Of a stretch of DNA of 64,000 nucleotides, positions 1 through 8,748 are shown piece by piece. The stretch is from positions 1 through 64,000 of the forward strand of contig CAWEVH010000013.1 of the NCBI GenBank assembly GCA_963812415.1, given 5' to 3'. The position numbers were made by a program, and so were the translations under genes. The notes beneath the pieces were generated by a model. That model saw only the letters and a program-made list of their open reading frames with translations, was not told where the DNA came from and did not search any database. Numbering within the stretch: the first letter of the stretch is position 1; each line of letters opens with the position of its first letter. The DNA is from JACVRW01 sp963812415. Lineage in GTDB: Bacteria > Actinomycetota > Thermoleophilia > Solirubrobacterales > Thermoleophilaceae.

Positions 1-2
1 AC

Positions 3-392
3 GACGCGGTCGCCCAGGCTCGGCCGCGCGGCCGCGGGCCCGATCCGCTCACCGGCGAGCTGCGCCGCCGCGCCGTGCTGCCGCTGCTCGTGCTGCACCT
101 GATCTCGGAGAGCCCCAGCTACGGGAATCAGCTGATGGAGCGCATCGGGGCGATGACGGCGGGCGTGCTCTCGGTGAACCCGAACACGATGTACCCGCTG
201 CTGCGCCAGCTCGAGGCTCGCGGCCTCATCAAGGGCGAGTGGGAGCACCCCGAGCGGCGCTCGCGGCGCTACTACGCGCTCACGACCGAGGGGCGGGTGG
301 AGTACGAGCGGCTCGTGGAGGAGGTACGGCCCTTCCTCGACTCCGTCAAGTCGTCGATCGACGAGATCGTGCACGAGGTGTACGGGAAGTGA
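3..392 (+). CDS. PadR-family transcriptional regulator (5' end outside window)
   Basis: Winged-helix repressor of the PadR family. The N-terminal part (PLTGELRRRAVLPLLVLHLI, then SYGNQLMERI) is the family's recognition-domain signature, and NTMYPLLRQLEARGLI is the usual helix 3 plus wing. A GTG at 75 is the first start inside the window, but the frame is open to the left edge and the residues before 75 also match the family, so the real start probably lies upstream. The gene ends in a GTGA overlap with the next gene, so the two are probably co-translated. PadR proteins usually sense small phenolics or drugs; no ligand can be inferred here. Confidence 0.85.
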   Translation, partial: DAVAQARPRGRGPDPLTGELRRRAVLPLLVLHLISESPSYGNQLMERIGAMTAGVLSVNPNTMYPLLRQLEARGLIKGEWEHPERRSRRYYALTTEGRVEYERLVEEVRPFLDSVKSSIDEIVHEVYGK

Positions 393-841
393 AGACCGCG
401 CGCGCCACCGCGGGTGTGCGGCTCACGCCCGAGGATGCGCTCGCGCTCTGGTGCGACACGGCCCGCTGGCCATCGTTCGTCGAGGGCTTCGGCCACCTGC
501 TCGAGTGCTCGTCGGGCTGGCCGGCCGTCGAGGAGCGGGTCGTCTGGGAGTCGACCCCGGGCGGCCGGGGCCGCGTGACCGAGAAGGTCGTCGAGCGGGA
601 GACGGACCGCTTCGCGACGATGGTCTTCGAGGAGGCGCTCGCCGGCCGTCAGACGCTGCGGGCCGTGCGCGCCCCCGAGGGGGCGCTGGTCGAGCTCTCG
701 CTCGAGTACACGCTCACGAAGTACGGTCCGTTCAGCTTCGTCGCCGACGCGCTGTTCATCCGCCGCGCGCTCGGCGACTCGCTGCGCCGGACGCTGTACC
801 GCTTCGGCGTCGAGGCCGAGGAAGAGGCGGGCCTCAGATAG
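389..841 (+). CDS. SRPBCC-fold (polyketide cyclase/START-like) protein
   Basis: A 150-residue protein that looks like a single SRPBCC (Bet v1-like) domain. It begins with a segment rich in small residues ending in LWCDTARWPSFVEGF, typical of the first strand and helices of polyketide-cyclase/dehydrase-like proteins, and ends with the long C-terminal helix (DSLRRTLYRFGVEAEEE). The GTG at 389 overlaps the stop of the PadR gene (GTGA), which fixes the start. These folds bind hydrophobic ligands, but no catalytic residue can be assigned. Pairing with a PadR regulator suggests a shared small-molecule response; that is inference. Confidence 0.7.
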   Translation: MKTARATAGVRLTPEDALALWCDTARWPSFVEGFGHLLECSSGWPAVEERVVWESTPGGRGRVTEKVVERETDRFATMVFEEALAGRQTLRAVRAPEGALVELSLEYTLTKYGPFSFVADALFIRRALGDSLRRTLYRFGVEAEEEAGLR

Positions 842-850
842 GGTCACGGC

Positions 851-1723
851 GTGTTCGTTTTCAAAGCCGCCGTGGTGGGGGCCGGCACGATGGGCGGCGA
901 GATCGCCCAGGTGATCGCCTCCGCCGGCATTCCCGTCGTGTTGAAGGACGTCAGTCAGGAGTACGTCGACGCCGGCCTCGAGAAGGCCCGCCAGGTGACC
1001 GAGGGGAAGCTCGGCGGCCTGGTCGCGAAGGAGAAGATCACCCGCGAGGAGGCCGACCGCCAGCAGGCCGAGCTGCTCGGCCTGATCACGGGCGTGACGG
1101 AGTACGACGGCTTCGGCGACGTCGACTTCGCGATCGAGGCAGTGACCGAGCGCATGGACGTCAAGCAGGCGGTGTTCGCCGACCTCGACGAGGTCACGCC
1201 CGGCCACGCGATCCTGGCGTCGAACACCTCGTCCCTCTCGATCACCGAGATGGCCGAGGCCACGCTGCGGCCGGACAAGGTCTGCGGGTTCCACTTCTTC
1301 TGGCCCGCGTCGATGATGCGCCTGATCGAGGTGATCGAGGGCGAGGACACCTCCGACGAGACGATGCAGGTCGCCGCCAACTTCGCGCAGGCGATCCGCA
1401 AGACCGCCGTGCGCTGCGGCGAGGTCCCGGGATTCGTCGTCAACCGGATCCTGATCTCGTCGGCGTCCGAGGTCTGGCGGGCGGTGGACGAGGACGGTCT
1501 CGACCCGCTCGAGGTGGACAAGGTGATCAAGGACTCGGGCACGATCCCGATGGGCCCGTTCTTCCTGGCGGACCTGTCGGGTCTCGACATCGCCGTCCAC
1601 ACCGCCGAGCACCTGCGCGACGCATACGGCGAGCGCTTCTACGTGATGTCGAGGATGAAGGAGCTGGTCGAGGCGGGGCACCTCGGCCAGAAGACCGGGA
1701 AGGGCTTCTATGAGCACGGCTGA
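851..1723 (+). CDS. 3-hydroxyacyl-CoA dehydrogenase (NAD-binding part)
   Basis: Oxidises 3-hydroxyacyl-CoA to 3-ketoacyl-CoA in fatty-acid beta-oxidation. The N-terminal Rossmann motif is AAVVGAGTMGGEIAQVIASA, SNTSSLSITEMAEA and GFHFFWPA are the active-site region, and the first C-terminal helical domain ends in GQKTGKGFYEHG. The 290-residue reading frame resembles a stand-alone 3-hydroxybutyryl-CoA dehydrogenase. It overlaps the next frame by 14 bases with a +1 offset. Removing one G near 1718 would join both into a 652-residue dehydrogenase/hydratase, the architecture known from archaeal and actinobacterial bifunctional enzymes. The split is therefore either real coupling or a sequence error. 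Confidence 0.85.
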   Translation: MFVFKAAVVGAGTMGGEIAQVIASAGIPVVLKDVSQEYVDAGLEKARQVTEGKLGGLVAKEKITREEADRQQAELLGLITGVTEYDGFGDVDFAIEAVTERMDVKQAVFADLDEVTPGHAILASNTSSLSITEMAEATLRPDKVCGFHFFWPASMMRLIEVIEGEDTSDETMQVAANFAQAIRKTAVRCGEVPGFVVNRILISSASEVWRAVDEDGLDPLEVDKVIKDSGTIPMGPFFLADLSGLDIAVHTAEHLRDAYGERFYVMSRMKELVEAGHLGQKTGKGFYEHG

Positions 1724-2810
1724 CGTGTCCAGCATCGGCACGATCGTCGACCGCATGGGGCTGAAGACCCTGGTCGAGACGTGTCTCGTGCTCGAGGAGG
1801 GCGTGGCATCCGCGAAGGACGTGGAGATCGGGATGATGATGGGCTCGGGCATGCTGCCGGGGCCGCTCACCCGTGCCGACCAGGCGGGCCTCGACGTGCT
1901 GCTCGAGCAGCTCGAGGCCGCCCAGCGCGAGTGGGGCGACGCCTTCGAGCCGCCCACGATCCTGCGCCGGTTGGTGGCTCAGGGCCGGTTGGGCGCGAAG
2001 AGCGGCCAGGGCTTCTTCCCCTATCCGCAGCCGGACGAGGGGGGCCAGCGCGAGACCGTCCTGGTCGAGACGCGCGGCGAGATCGCGATCGCGTGGCTCA
2101 ACCGCCCGCCCGCGAACCCGCTGTCTCCCCAGGCGGTGCGCGACCTGCTGGACGTCTGGGAGACCGTCGGCGGCAAGGTGCGGGCGCTCGTGATCGCCTC
2201 GTCGAACATCTTCACCTTCTCCGCCGGCGCGGACCTCAAGGAGTTCTCGACGATGACTCCGACCGCCGAGGGCGCGGAGCTCGTGGAGGCCGTGCACCGC
2301 TTCATGCGCGGCATGGAGAGCTCGCCGACGGTCACGATCGCGGCGGTGAACTCAATCGCCTTTGGCGGCGGCTGCGAGCTGGCGATGGCCTGCGACTTCC
2401 GCATCGCCGCCGAGTCCGCCAGCTTCGGTCAGCCCGAGGTCAACCTGGGGCTCATCCCGGGCTTCGGCGGCACGCAGCGCCTGCCGCGGCTCGTGGGCGA
2501 GGCGAAGGCGCTCGAGATGAACCTCACGGGGGACCCGATCGACGCGTACGAGGCGCACCGGCTGGGGCTCGCGAACCAGGTGGTGCCGGATCACGAGCTG
2601 TTCGACGCGGCGCTCGCGTGGGCGCGCAAGCTGGCGGGCCAGCCCCCGATCGCGATCGAGGAGGTCAAGAAGCGCTCGCACGCGCCCGACCTCGACGCGG
2701 GTCTCGCGAGCGAGGCCGAGGGCTTTGCCCGGGCCTTCGGCTCGCAGGACGCGAAGGAGGGCATCGCGGCCTTCCTCGGCAAGCGCCAGGCGAAGTTCCA
2801 GGGCAAGTGA
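1710..2810 (+). CDS. 3HCDH C-terminal domain fused to enoyl-CoA hydratase
   Basis: Residues 1-105 are a second 3-hydroxyacyl-CoA dehydrogenase helical domain (GMLPGPLTRADQAGLDVLLE, ending GAKSGQGFFPYPQP). The rest is a crotonase-fold enoyl-CoA hydratase with oxyanion-hole segments ASSNIFTFSAGADLKEF and AFGGGCELAMACDFRIAAE and the ASFGQPEVNLGLIPGFGGTQ stretch. A stand-alone hydratase would not carry a dehydrogenase domain at its N-terminus, so the product presumably works with, or is physically continuous with, the preceding frame. Together they would catalyse hydration and oxidation of enoyl-CoA with the dehydrogenase placed first, the reverse of E. coli FadB. Confidence 0.85.
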   Translation: MSTADVSSIGTIVDRMGLKTLVETCLVLEEGVASAKDVEIGMMMGSGMLPGPLTRADQAGLDVLLEQLEAAQREWGDAFEPPTILRRLVAQGRLGAKSGQGFFPYPQPDEGGQRETVLVETRGEIAIAWLNRPPANPLSPQAVRDLLDVWETVGGKVRALVIASSNIFTFSAGADLKEFSTMTPTAEGAELVEAVHRFMRGMESSPTVTIAAVNSIAFGGGCELAMACDFRIAAESASFGQPEVNLGLIPGFGGTQRLPRLVGEAKALEMNLTGDPIDAYEAHRLGLANQVVPDHELFDAALAWARKLAGQPPIAIEEVKKRSHAPDLDAGLASEAEGFARAFGSQDAKEGIAAFLGKRQAKFQGK

Positions 2811-3571
2811 GGGGCGTCTCGACCGAGGCCGAGCGGGTGGCGAGCCTGCTGCGGGACTCCGAGCGCGCGGTGGTGCTCACCGGCGCCGGCGTGTCGGTGC
2901 CCTCCGGCATCCCCGACTTCCGCACCCCGGGCACGGGCCTGTGGGAGAACGTCGACCCGATGGAGGTCGCGCACATCGACGCCTGGCGGCGCGACCCGGA
3001 GCGCTTCTGGAGCTTCTACGGGGAGCGCTTCGCCTCGCTCGTGGACAAGCGCCCCAACGGCGCCCATCTGGCGATCGCCGAGCTCGAGCGGCGCGGCCTC
3101 ATACGCGGGGTGATCACGCAGAACATCGATCGCCTCCATCGAGCCGCGGGGAGCGAGCGCCTGATCGAGATGCACGGGTCGATCGAGTGGAGCGTATGCC
3201 TCGAGTGCGGTGGCAGGCATAGGCTGGAGCGGGTGGTCGCGCAGCTTCATGCCGGCGGCGGCGCGCCCGAGTGTCCGGCCTGCGTCGCGCCGCTGAAGCC
3301 CGACGTGGTGCTGTTCGGCGAGCTGCTCCCCGAGCGCGCCCTCGCCGAGGCGCAGGAGCTCGCGATGACGGCCGACCTGATGCTCTGCGTGGGCTCGTCG
3401 CTCGAGGTGTATCCCGTCGCGGGCCTGCCGGCGATCACGCGCGGGGCCGGCGGGCGGATCGTGCTCATCACGCAGGGCCCGACGCCCTACGACGACGACG
3501 CGGAGCTCAGGCTCGATGGCGACGTGGTGGACGAGCTCGAGCGCGTTCTGGCGGTACTTAGCTCATCGTGA
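2807..3571 (+). CDS. NAD-dependent protein deacylase, sirtuin (Sir2/CobB)
   Basis: A 254-residue sirtuin that removes acyl groups from lysines using NAD. It has GAGVSVPSGIPDFR (NAD binding), TQNIDRLH, the catalytic His in IEMHGSIEW, a Cys4 zinc site made by CLEC and CPAC, and LKPDVVLFGELLPE followed by VGSSLEVYP. The GTG at 2807 overlaps the hydratase stop (GTGA), indicating one operon with the beta-oxidation genes. Bacterial sirtuins often reactivate acyl-CoA metabolic enzymes by deacetylation, so the pairing makes functional sense, but the substrate is not known. Confidence 0.92.
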   Translation: MRGVSTEAERVASLLRDSERAVVLTGAGVSVPSGIPDFRTPGTGLWENVDPMEVAHIDAWRRDPERFWSFYGERFASLVDKRPNGAHLAIAELERRGLIRGVITQNIDRLHRAAGSERLIEMHGSIEWSVCLECGGRHRLERVVAQLHAGGGAPECPACVAPLKPDVVLFGELLPERALAEAQELAMTADLMLCVGSSLEVYPVAGLPAITRGAGGRIVLITQGPTPYDDDAELRLDGDVVDELERVLAVLSSS

Positions 3572-3595
3572 TCCCGGGTAGGCATTCCAGTGCCG

Positions 3596-5510
3596 ATGAT
3601 CGCCGGCTCTCGACCACGCCTCCTGCCCGCCCTCCTGCTCTGCGCGGCGCTCGCCGCCCTGGTGCCCGCCGCGGCAGCGGGCCGCTCCGAGCGCCCAGGT
3701 CCGGGTGACGACGCCTGACGGCTCGCTGAAGCTGAGCGAGCGCGCCCCGGCGGAGTTCCAGCCGGGCGGCTCGCCGAATCTCACGATCAGCGTCGACCCG
3801 AGCCGCAGCTATCAGACGATGGACGGCTTCGGCGCCTCGATCACCGACTCGTCGGCGCACCTCCTGTACGGCCTCGACGGCAAGACCCGCAAGGCCACCA
3901 TGGAGCGCCTGTTCAGCCCGAGCGGCAACGGCCTTTCGTTCCTGCGCCAGCCGATGGGCGCGTCCGACTTCGTGGCCCACGACTTCTACACCTATGACGA
4001 CCTCCCGGCGGGCGAGACCGACTACGACATGAGCCGCTTCTCGATCGACCACGACCGGGAGATGATCCTGCCCCTCCTGCGCCGCGCGCTGTCGCTCAAC
4101 CCGCGCCTCAAGGTGATCGGCTCGCCCTGGAGCGCACCCGCCTGGATGAAGACGAGCGGATCGCTGATCGGCGGACGGCTGATCGACGACCCGCGCATCT
4201 ACGCGGCCTACGCGCGCTACTTCGTGAAGTTCGTACGGGCCTACGAGCGCGCCGGCGTGCCCGTCTACGCGGTGACCGTCCAGAACGAGCCCCAGAACCG
4301 CCGCCCGAGCGGCTACCCGGGCATGGACCTTCCCGTGGCTCAGGAGGCGAAGCTGATCCAGGCGCTTGGGCCGGCGCTGCAGGAGGCCGGCTTCGACACC
4401 AAGATCCTCGGCTACGACCACAACTGGGAAACGCATCCCGACGACATCGCGTCGACCCCGCCGGGCGAGGACCCGGAGACGGAGTACCCGAGCGACCTGC
4501 TCTCGAGCGACGCGGGCCGCTTCATCGCCGGCACCGCGTTCCACTGCTACGCGGGCGACCCGAGCCGGCAGACGGCCCTGCATCGCGCGTTCCCGAGCAA
4601 GGGCATCTGGTTCACGGAGTGCTCGGGGTCGCACGGCGCGAACGACCCGCCGGCGCAGTTCTTCTCCGACACGCTCAAGTGGCACGCCCGCAACCTCGTG
4701 CTCGGCGTCACGCGCAACTGGGGCAAGACCGTCGTCAACTGGAACCTCGCCCTCGACCCGTCGGGTGGCCCGCACAACGGCGGTTGCGACACCTGCACGG
4801 GCGTCGTGACCGTCGGCCCGGGCAACCGGGTCTCGGAGAACGCCGAGTTCTTCACGCTCGGCCACCTGGCGCGCTTCGTGCGGCCGGGCGCCAAGCGGAT
4901 CGCGACCACCTCGTTCGGCACCACGGGCTGGAACGGGCAGATCATGGACAGCGCCTTCCGCAACCCTGACGGCTCCACCGCCCTCGTGGTCCACAACGAG
5001 AACGACGATCCGCGCTCGTTCGCCGTCATGCAGGGCGGCCGCTCCTTCGACTACACGCTTCCGGGCGGAGCGCTCGCGACCTTCACCTGGCCTGCGGACG
5101 CGCGGCTCGACGACGGCCTGACCCTGCTCGACTTCGAGCCGATGAGCGCGTCGAGCTCGCCCGCGGGCGAGGCCGCCAAGGCGGTGGACGACGACGCCAC
5201 GACGCGCTGGACGACCGGCGCGGCCCAGACCCCTGGTCAGTACCTGCAGATCGACTTGGGCGCCAACCGGACCGTACGCCGGCTCGTGCTCGACACCGGC
5301 GCCGACACGGGCGATTACCCGCGCGGCTACGCCCTCTACAGGAGCACGGACGGGGTGAACTTCGACGGGTCGCCCGTAGCGACCGGGGTGGGCTCGGGGC
5401 AGCTCACAACGATCGACGTCGCTCCCACGGAGGCGCGCGCCCTGCGCGTCGTCCAGACCGCGACCGCGCCCCAGTGGTGGTCGGTCGCGGACGTGCGGGT
5501 CTACCGCTAG
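3596..5510 (+). CDS. Secreted GH30 glycoside hydrolase with C-terminal F5/8-type C domain (frameshift in signal peptide)
   Basis: A glycosidase of family GH30 (beta-glucosidase/glucosylceramidase-like fold). The catalytic part begins MDGFGASITDSSAHLLYGL, has the acid/base Glu in VTVQNEPQNRR and the nucleophile Glu in IWFTECSGSHG. The last ~125 residues (EAAKAVDDDATTRWTTG to SVADVRVYR) form a discoidin-type carbohydrate-binding module. The ATG at 3596 encodes a signal peptide (Arg, then LLPALLLCAALAALVPAAAA) in a different frame from the enzyme. Dropping one G from 3679-3681 joins them as AAAAAPSAQVRV and gives 637 residues. As sequenced, only 3705-5510 is open for the enzyme. Confidence 0.88.
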
Positions 5511-5519
5511 CGCCCAGGG

Positions 5520-5933
5520 TCACTCGTGCCGCGAGCGCGGGAAGCGCGGAAGGCCGTCATCCGGTATCGCCTCCCAGTCCGGCGCCGACTCGACCCACTG
5601 ATGCCACTCGGGCCGGATGCCCGGATCGCCGTCGACGGCGCCGAGGCGGACACCGCGCACGTCGCCGCCGTCCGAGTAGAGGTGGCCTCCGCAGGCGGCG
5701 CAGAACGCCTTGGGGAGACCGTCGGGCGGTGTCCAGGTTCGCAGCGCCTGCTCGCCGCGCACGATCGCGAAGCCCTCGGTCGGCGCCATCGCGTTGAGCG
5801 ACCAGAGGGCGCCGCTTCGGCGCTGGCAGCGCTTGCAATGGCAGTAGCCGGCGGTCTGGAAGGGGGCCGTGACCTCGAAGGCCACCTCGCCGCAGGCGCA
5901 GCTGCCGGTGAGCGGGACGTGGGGGGAGGGCAC
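5520..5933 (-). CDS. GFA/CENP-V domain protein
   Basis: A 137-residue zinc-binding GFA-domain protein. It shows LTGSCACGEVAFEVTA, YCHCKRCQRRSGA and FCAACGGHLYSD, the Cys motifs that hold zinc in the family, with conserved WTPPDGLPKAFC before the last pair. The founding member was described as a glutathione-dependent formaldehyde-activating enzyme, but most homologues have no proven activity. The GTG at 5933 gives the expected family length; nothing upstream in frame looks like this family. It ends 9 bases from the convergent GH30 gene. Confidence 0.85.
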   Translation of the reverse strand: MPSPHVPLTGSCACGEVAFEVTAPFQTAGYCHCKRCQRRSGALWSLNAMAPTEGFAIVRGEQALRTWTPPDGLPKAFCAACGGHLYSDGGDVRGVRLGAVDGDPGIRPEWHQWVESAPDWEAIPDDGLPRFPRSRHE

Positions 5934-5944
5934 GGCCGCCGAGG

Positions 5945-6790
5945 CTAGCGCGTGGCGACGCCCCAGCAGGACGCGGGCGCGGCGTACGAGCCGTCGTCGC
6001 TGCGGTATGACGCGACGTTGTCGAGGATCGCCGCGCGGGTTGCCTCCCGCTCCTCGTCGGGCAGCTCGTTCACCGCCTGGGCGAGCGCTCCTGCCAGGCG
6101 GACGAGCGAGTCCCACAGGTCGTCGAAGTCCGCGTAGCGGAACTCGAACGCGATCTCCTCGATCTCGGGGTCGGCGAACCCGGCGCCCGTTACGAGCTCG
6201 CGCACGCGGCCTGGCTCGCCCATCGCGAAGATGCCGGGCGCGCCCGGCTCGGGTGGAGGCAGGTGGCCGCGCTGGACGAGCGTCATCCCCGGGACGGCGG
6301 CCCAGGGATTGCGCTCCGGCGTCGACCAGACGGCGAAGGCGAGCCGGCCTCCGTCGCGCAGAACGCGTCGCGTCTCCCTGAGCGCAGCCAGCGGCTCGGC
6401 CATCAGCATGTAGCCGAAGCGGCAGACGACGGCGTCCACGCTGTCGTCGTCGAGCTCCATGCGCTCGGCGTCGAGCACCCGGTGCTCGACACCCGTCACT
6501 CCCTGCGCCTCGCCGACGCGCCGCGCGACGTCGAGCATCTCGGGCGAGAAGTCGCTCGAGATCACATGCCCCTCCGGGCCCACGCGCGGCACGATCTTGA
6601 AGCCGAGGTCGCCGGTGCCGGCGGCGAGCTCGAGCACCGTCTGCCCGGGCTGCGGGTCGGCCCTGTCGGCGATCCAGTCGCTCACGAGGCCGGTGACGCC
6701 CATCAGCCACTCGCGGCGGGCCTCCCAGCCGGGCGCCATCGCTCTCCAGGTCTCGCGGCTCTCATCGCGATAGGCGTCGAGGTCGACCAT
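5945..6790 (-). CDS. Class I SAM-dependent methyltransferase
   Basis: A 281-residue methyltransferase of the UbiE/Methyltransf_11 type. Motif I is VLELAAGTGDLGFKI, followed by ISSDFSPEMLDVARR, the acidic motif VEHRVLDAERMELDD, and AVVCRFGYMLMAEPLAALRE. The ATG at 6790 is preceded by a strong AGGAGG seven bases upstream, which decides the start even though the frame stays open further upstream. The substrate cannot be told from sequence. It lies directly downstream of the ion-channel gene on the same strand. Confidence 0.88.
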   Translation of the reverse strand: MVDLDAYRDESRETWRAMAPGWEARREWLMGVTGLVSDWIADRADPQPGQTVLELAAGTGDLGFKIVPRVGPEGHVISSDFSPEMLDVARRVGEAQGVTGVEHRVLDAERMELDDDSVDAVVCRFGYMLMAEPLAALRETRRVLRDGGRLAFAVWSTPERNPWAAVPGMTLVQRGHLPPPEPGAPGIFAMGEPGRVRELVTGAGFADPEIEEIAFEFRYADFDDLWDSLVRLAGALAQAVNELPDEEREATRAAILDNVASYRSDDGSYAAPASCWGVATR

Positions 6791-7481
6791 GGCGTGCCTC
6801 CTGTGCGTCGCTGGCAAGGGCGACGCTACCGCACCGGCGCGCCGCAGCACGGTCAGGCCGACGAGGCGCGAGACGACCATCGCGATATAGGCGACGCCCG
6901 GCCACCTGCTCGAGCATCACGAGGCCGCGCGCGAACGGCTTGATCGGTACGACGTCGCTGAGGCCGGTGCTCGAGAGGGTGGTGAAGCTCAGGAAGAGCA
7001 CCTCCATCCACGTGCGGTCGGCGCTCGGCTGGGTGGCCGCCGTGAAGCTCTCCGGCTCGATCGCCTGGCAGACGACGTACGAGTAGGCGAACGCCCAGGC
7101 CACGAGCGTGAAGGTGGCCCCGACGGCGAACAGCTCGTCGCGGGTGATCTCGTGGTCGGCGAGCATGTAGGCGATCATCGCGCCCCCGGCGTAGAAGTAG
7201 AGGACCGCTTCGAGCGCGGAGGAGTAGGGAAACAGGGCGTCGCTGTCGGTGATCGCCTGGATCAGCAGGAGCACCGTGGCCGGGACCCCGAGCAGCACGA
7301 CGACCCAGGTCAGGCCGGGGGTCGAGCGCACCGCGAGGACCACCAGGCCGAGCAGCGCGATGCCGAACACGCTGAACAGCGCCCGGCCGACCGCGCCCTC
7401 CATCAGGGGATACAGCAGCACCCCCGCGAGCTGTGCGACGAGCAGGACGGCGGAGGGCTCGCGGCGGGCGAACGTCAGCAC
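6762..7481 (-). CDS. Ion channel protein with pore loop (frameshift before last helix)
   Basis: A membrane protein with about five hydrophobic helices, a pore loop and a final helix, resembling the Ion_trans_2 channel family. Hydrophobic stretches include LLVAQLAGVLLYPLM, LFSVFGIALLGLVVLAV and VVVLLGVPATVLLLIQAI. The pore region reads LSFTTLSSTGLSDVVP, so the potassium filter TVGYG is replaced and ion selectivity is uncertain. The last helix (EQVAG then VAYIAMVVSRLVGL) is split between frames by one extra C in 6897-6899. As read, the C-terminus is scrambled Arg-rich sequence. Another frame has a stop at 6826-6828 that could be the true end if a second base is also extra. Confidence 0.72.
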   Translation of the reverse strand: MLTFARREPSAVLLVAQLAGVLLYPLMEGAVGRALFSVFGIALLGLVVLAVRSTPGLTWVVVLLGVPATVLLLIQAITDSDALFPYSSALEAVLYFYAGGAMIAYMLADHEITRDELFAVGATFTLVAWAFAYSYVVCQAIEPESFTAATQPSADRTWMEVLFLSFTTLSSTGLSDVVPIKPFARGLVMLEQVAGRRLYRDGRLAPRRPDRAAARRCGSVALASDAQEARHGRPRRLSR

Positions 7482-7530
7482 GCCCCGAACCTAGCTCGCG
7501 GCCCGGTCGCCAATCGGGCCGGGCCCGGCG

Positions 7531-7917
7531 TTACTGCTCGCGCTTGTGCGCGCCGCGCCGGTGCGTCAGGCCGTCGAGCAGCACCTCGATCGGGGACTGC
7601 TTGTTCGCGGCTTTCAGCTGCTCCCGAATCTCATGGACGTCCTCCGAGGTGTTCGACACGTGCCTCGTGGCGGAGCCGAGCTCCTTGGCGAGTGCACCGA
7701 GGATGCCTGTGAGCGCCCGCTTGCGCGATGCTCGCCGTGAGCCGAGCGCGAACCCCCCGGCCAGGCCCGCGGCCCCTGCCGCGGCGGCGATCAGCGGGCC
7801 CTTCCCGCGGCGAGCGGCGGTCACGACGCTCTCACTCGCCTGTCTGCCCTTGGCAGCCAGGGTCTCAGATGCGCCGTTTGCCGACGCTGAGCTCGATCTC
7901 GTCCGGGTCGCTGCCAC
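7531..7917 (-). CDS. Small membrane-associated protein, paralogue of the upstream gene
   Basis: A 128-residue protein of unknown function with a polar Ser/Thr/Arg N-terminus, one hydrophobic Ala/Gly segment (GPLIAAAAGAAGLAGGFALG) at about residues 40-60, and an amphipathic, partly coiled-coil C-terminus (TSEDVHEIREQLKAANKQ). It starts with GTG 10 bases after the preceding gene on the same strand, whose C-terminal half shares the same hydrophobic segment and flanking basic residues. The two look like a tandem duplication. The single glycine-rich helix recalls YtxH-like or stress-associated envelope proteins, but I cannot name a family. Confidence 0.7.
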   Translation of the reverse strand: MAATRTRSSSASANGASETLAAKGRQASESVVTAARRGKGPLIAAAAGAAGLAGGFALGSRRASRKRALTGILGALAKELGSATRHVSNTSEDVHEIREQLKAANKQSPIEVLLDGLTHRRGAHKREQ

Positions 7918-7927
7918 TGCTCCTGCC

Positions 7928-8585
7928 TCAGCTCAGGATCTTGCCGATGCGCTCGGCCTGGTCGCCGATCCGCTCGATGTCCTTGGAGACCCCCTTGGAG
8001 GTCTCGCCGAACTGCTTGCTCGCCTTGCCGACGGTCTTCGCAACCGATTTCAGTTCCATATCCGACAGGTTCGGCCGTCCGATCGAGCGCGGCACGGGGA
8101 CACCCAGGATTCGCTTGCGGCCCAGGCGACTCTTCAGCGCGAGCCCGCCCGCGATACCCGCCGCGGCGGCGCCGACGGCGATCGCCGGGCCCTTGGCCTT
8201 GTCGGCGGCCTGCTTGACGGTGTCGACGATGCCCTTCTGCGAGCTGCGCGAGCGGCTGCGGCTCTGAGCCGACCCGCTGCGGCTTCGGAGCCGAGCCGCG
8301 CTTCGCTCCTGGGTCGACGGCCACGGCGCCTCGGAGCCGACCGGCCGCCCGAGCTGCCTTGCGCCTGTTGCTTCCGCTGCTCCGGTTGCCCTGCTGCTGC
8401 TGTTGCGGGTCTGCCGGGTTGCTCCGCTGACCCGAGCTGCTCCGGTTCGTGGCCCGAGCGGATCCGCTCGACTTCGCCTTGGCGCTCGCGCTCTTGGTGC
8501 TCGCGCGGGCTCCGTTCGACGAGCTGGACTTCGCCTGCTTGCTTCGGCTTCCCGCCTTGCTGCCGGCTGACTTGGTGCTGGCCAT
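7928..8585 (-). CDS. Low-complexity N-terminus plus paralogous membrane-helix domain (frameshifted)
   Basis: The start at 8585 (MASTKSAGSKAGSRS) opens a Ser/Lys/Ala/Arg-rich disordered region with a short poly-Gln run. The C-terminal half, in another frame, reads GIVDTVKQAADKAKGP, then a hydrophobic Ala/Gly helix (AIAVGAAAAGIAGGLAL) and an amphipathic tail (VSKDIERIGDQAERIGKILS). The helix and the KGP-hydrophobic-basic pattern match the next gene, so they are paralogues. Frames differ by +1, with the shift somewhere around 8240-8350; the joined protein would be 218 residues. The disordered region makes the exact point unclear. Function unknown. Confidence 0.6.
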
Positions 8586-8748
8586 GCGCAACAACCTTCC
8601 TCCGTGGACCTGGCTCTCCATGGAGCACATACCCACGCGCTGGCTCGGTAACCAGATTCGGGCGGCGTGCAGGACTGTTTGCGCACGGCCCGTTGCACCG
8701 GGTACACGAGCACCGCATGGATGCACGCGACCACGAAGGAGGAAACCG

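Noticed and set aside
272..1957. Long open frame on the minus strand (561 codons)
   Set aside because: It lies opposite the SRPBCC and dehydrogenase genes. Its composition is Arg/Gly/Ala-rich with no family motif. In DNA this GC-rich, antisense frames lack stop codons by chance.
5945..7481. Channel-methyltransferase fusion after correcting the +1 shift at 6897
   Set aside because: The corrected frame would run on into the methyltransferase, but that gene has its own AGGAGG and ATG at 6790. A second extra base that exposes the stop at 6826-6828 is more plausible than a fusion.
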